This document shows positions 62,252 through 64,000 of a stretch of 64,000 bases of DNA, one piece after another. The notes under the pieces are model-generated. The model did no database searches, was not told the origin of the DNA, and saw only the letters and a program-made list of their open reading frames with translations. This DNA comes from Anastrepha obliqua (taxonomy: Eukaryota > Arthropoda > Insecta > Diptera > Tephritidae). The stretch is taken from positions 46,288,001-46,352,000 of the forward strand of contig NC_072895.1 of assembly GCF_027943255.1 (NCBI RefSeq), in the 5' to 3' direction. The number at the start of each line of letters is the position of its first letter. The first letter of the stretch is position 1. Made by a program: the position numbers and the translations under genes.

Positions 62252-63722
62252 TTTCTTCTTCTTCTTAATTGGCGCTATAACCGCTTACGCGATTTTGGCC
62301 GAGTTTAACAAGGCGCGCCAGTCGTTTCTTTCTCGTACTAACCGGCGCCAGTTGAACGCACCAAGTGAAGCCAAGTCCTTCTCCACCTGATATTTCCAAC
62401 GCAGAGGAGGCCGCCCTCTTCCTCTGCTACCACCAGCTTGTACCGCATCGAATACTTTCAGAGCCGGAGCGTTTGTATCCATTCGGACGAAATGCCCCAG
62501 CCAACGTAGCCGCTGGATCTTTATTGGCTGCGCTATGTCTATGTCGTCGTAAAGCTCATACAGCTCATCGTTCCATCGTCTGCGATATTCGCCGCTGCCA
62601 ACGTGCAAAGGTCCAAAAATCTTACGCAGAATCTTTCTCTCAAACACTCCAAGCGTCGCTTCATCGGATGGTGTCATCGTCCAAGCTTCTGCGCCATACG
62701 TTAGGACGGGCATGATGAGAGTCTTGTAGAGTGTTAGTTTTGTTCGTCGAGAGAGGACCTTACTGCTCCGTTGCCTACTTAGTCCAAAGTAGCACTTGTT
62801 GGCAAGAGAGATTCTACGTTGGATTTCAAGGCTGACATTGTTATCGGTGTTAATGCTGGTTCCTAAATAAACGAAGTCTTTTACAACATTAAAATTATAG
62901 CTGTCTACAATGACGTGGGTGCCGATAGGCGAGTGCGCCGACTGTTTGTTTGAAAACAGGAGGTACTTCGTTTTGTCCTCGTTCACCACTAGACGCATTC
63001 GCTTTGCCTCTTTATCCAGTTTGGAGAAGGCAGAATTAACAGTGCCGTTGTTAAGGCCGATGATGTCAATATCATCGGCATACGCCAACAATTGTACGCT
63101 CTTATAAAATATTGTGCATGAGCGATTAAGTTCTGCGGCTCATACGATGCTCTCCAACATCAGGTTAAAGAAGTCACACGACAGCGAGTCCCCCTGTCTG
63201 AAACCTCGTTTGGTATCAAACGGCTCGGAGAGGTACTTCCCTATTCTGACGGCGCTGCTGGTGTTGAGCAACGTCATCTTGCATAGCCGTATTAGTTTTG
63301 CGGGGATACTAAATTCAGACATCGCGGCATACAAGTCCGTGCTGTCGAATGCAGCTTTTGGTCGACGAAAAGATGGTGTGTGTCGATTCTCCTTTCATGG
63401 GGCTTTTCCAAGATTTGGCGTGTTGTGAATATTTGGTCGATCGTAGACTTTCCAGGTCTGAAGCCACACTGATAAGGTCCAATCAGTTGGTTGACGGTGG
63501 GCTTCAGTCTTTCAAAAAATACGCTCGCTAGAACTTTATAGGCGATATTTAGAAGAATAATCTCGCGGTAATTGGCACAGATTGCAGGATCGTCCTTCTT
63601 ATGGATTGGGCAGAGCACACTTAAATTCCAATCGGCAGGCATGCTTTCATCCGACCATATTTTGCATAGGCGCTGATGCATGCACCTTACCAGCTCCTCG
63701 CCGCCATGTTTGAATAGCTCAG
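62252..63722 (-). pseudogene. RTE retrotransposon copy, antisense, unit 2
   Basis: Same insertion as 44506-46405: the same 3' end, tail and flanking bases. The frame from 63091 to 62285 (268 codons) contains LAYADDIDIIGL and runs to the natural C-terminus NSAKIA. Earlier pieces (63140-63334, 63292-63741) carry GFRQGDSLSCDFF, CPIHKKDDPAICA and FRPGKSTIDQIF. It retains the segment lost in the unit 1 copy but is cut at 63722, where it joins repeat R. Confidence 0.9.
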
Positions 63723-64000
63723 AATGCAGAGGTGTGGCCAATGCCAGCCCGTTAACTGGCTCTCAGTGATTTTTTGACGAAACAGGAGATGTGACAGCGG
63801 TTAGCTGATGACAAAACTGATATTGTGTTGGTGATATACGAAAAAAATCAACGCAGTCTCCACTCATTTCACTAGGTTGCCGTCTAAACAATGACTGATT
63901 GAACGAGTGTGTGAATACATGTAAAAAGAGCGGATATAATTTTGCGGACGAGTGCCCGGCGATAGGCTAGCCAAATTTACCCTCACTATTTTGGGATGGC
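63721..64000 (-). repeat. Dispersed repeat R fragment at the window edge
   Basis: Matches 47128-47330 of unit 1. It additionally contains about 80 bases (63858-63940) whose reverse complement resembles the ACATGTATTCACA start of repeat R. Confidence 0.6.

Larger units (their letters stand above)
50990..64000 (+). repeat. Segmental duplication, unit 2 (continues past the window)
   Basis: Matches unit 1 in pieces: 50990-52550, 53483-54588, 54886-56423, 56467-58200, 58205-60508, 60513-63718 and 63721-64000. It is shorter because it lacks several insertions and has its own deletions. Confidence 0.85.

Overview
This window is eukaryotic, from a dipteran fly and most likely a tephritid fruit fly. 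The evidence is an intron-bearing l(2)efl small heat-shock gene, cytosolic sulfotransferase exons, Drosophila-type Pol II promoter elements, and DD41D (rosa-type) and DD34D mariner transposons, in AT-rich DNA that is mostly transposable elements. The host genes I can support are l(2)efl (15877-16613), two nearly identical five-exon sulfotransferase genes (29164-44068 and 55152-61840), and two damaged U2 snRNA copies (21067-21214 and 22005-22190). Left part (1-18690): a patchwork of non-LTR retrotransposons. It holds a broken RNase H-bearing LINE (1806-3230), a degenerate Jockey-like 3' end (3590-4350), a young LINE of the I/Jockey group with intact ORF2 and an 11-bp target duplication (4488-8907), antisense LINE scraps (9085-9713), an apparently intact RTE-clade element with a 997-codon ORF (to 13180), a DD41D transposon and a tRNA-derived SINE. 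The host gene l(2)efl follows, and then another RNase H LINE fragment. Right part (19648 to the end): a large direct duplication. Unit 1 starts at 19648 and unit 2 at 50990, about 31.3 kb apart. Both carry, in the same order and orientation, a Tc1-like element, an antisense mariner, a DD41D element, sulfotransferase exon 1, a SINE, a mariner pseudogene, a LINE scrap, a Helitron helicase remnant, a dispersed repeat, sulfotransferase exons 2-5 and an antisense RTE copy. Because the two units are paralogous, each supplies empty sites for insertions in the other. That reveals a Transib-like MITE (19798-20415, termini like CACAGTG, 5-bp TSD), a TTAA-specific piggyBac-like MITE (42018-42740), a nested DD41D element (52551-53482), an insertion carrying the U2 copies, and a 3-kb inverted-repeat element holding a 1-kb ATGTT satellite (25851-28845). 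An intact mariner (31296-32579) sits inside a non-autonomous Helitron within the 13.7-kb first intron of sulfotransferase copy 1. The most interesting results are the duplication and its empty-site readout, the RSS-like MITE, the U2 copies with promoter motifs inside a transposon nest, and a tRNA-SINE whose 3' end matches the resident RTE element, which suggests a LINE-SINE partnership. I see no operon, CRISPR array or prokaryotic system, and no clearly new protein-coding system. All alignments were made by eye, so percentages and database names are deliberately withheld.
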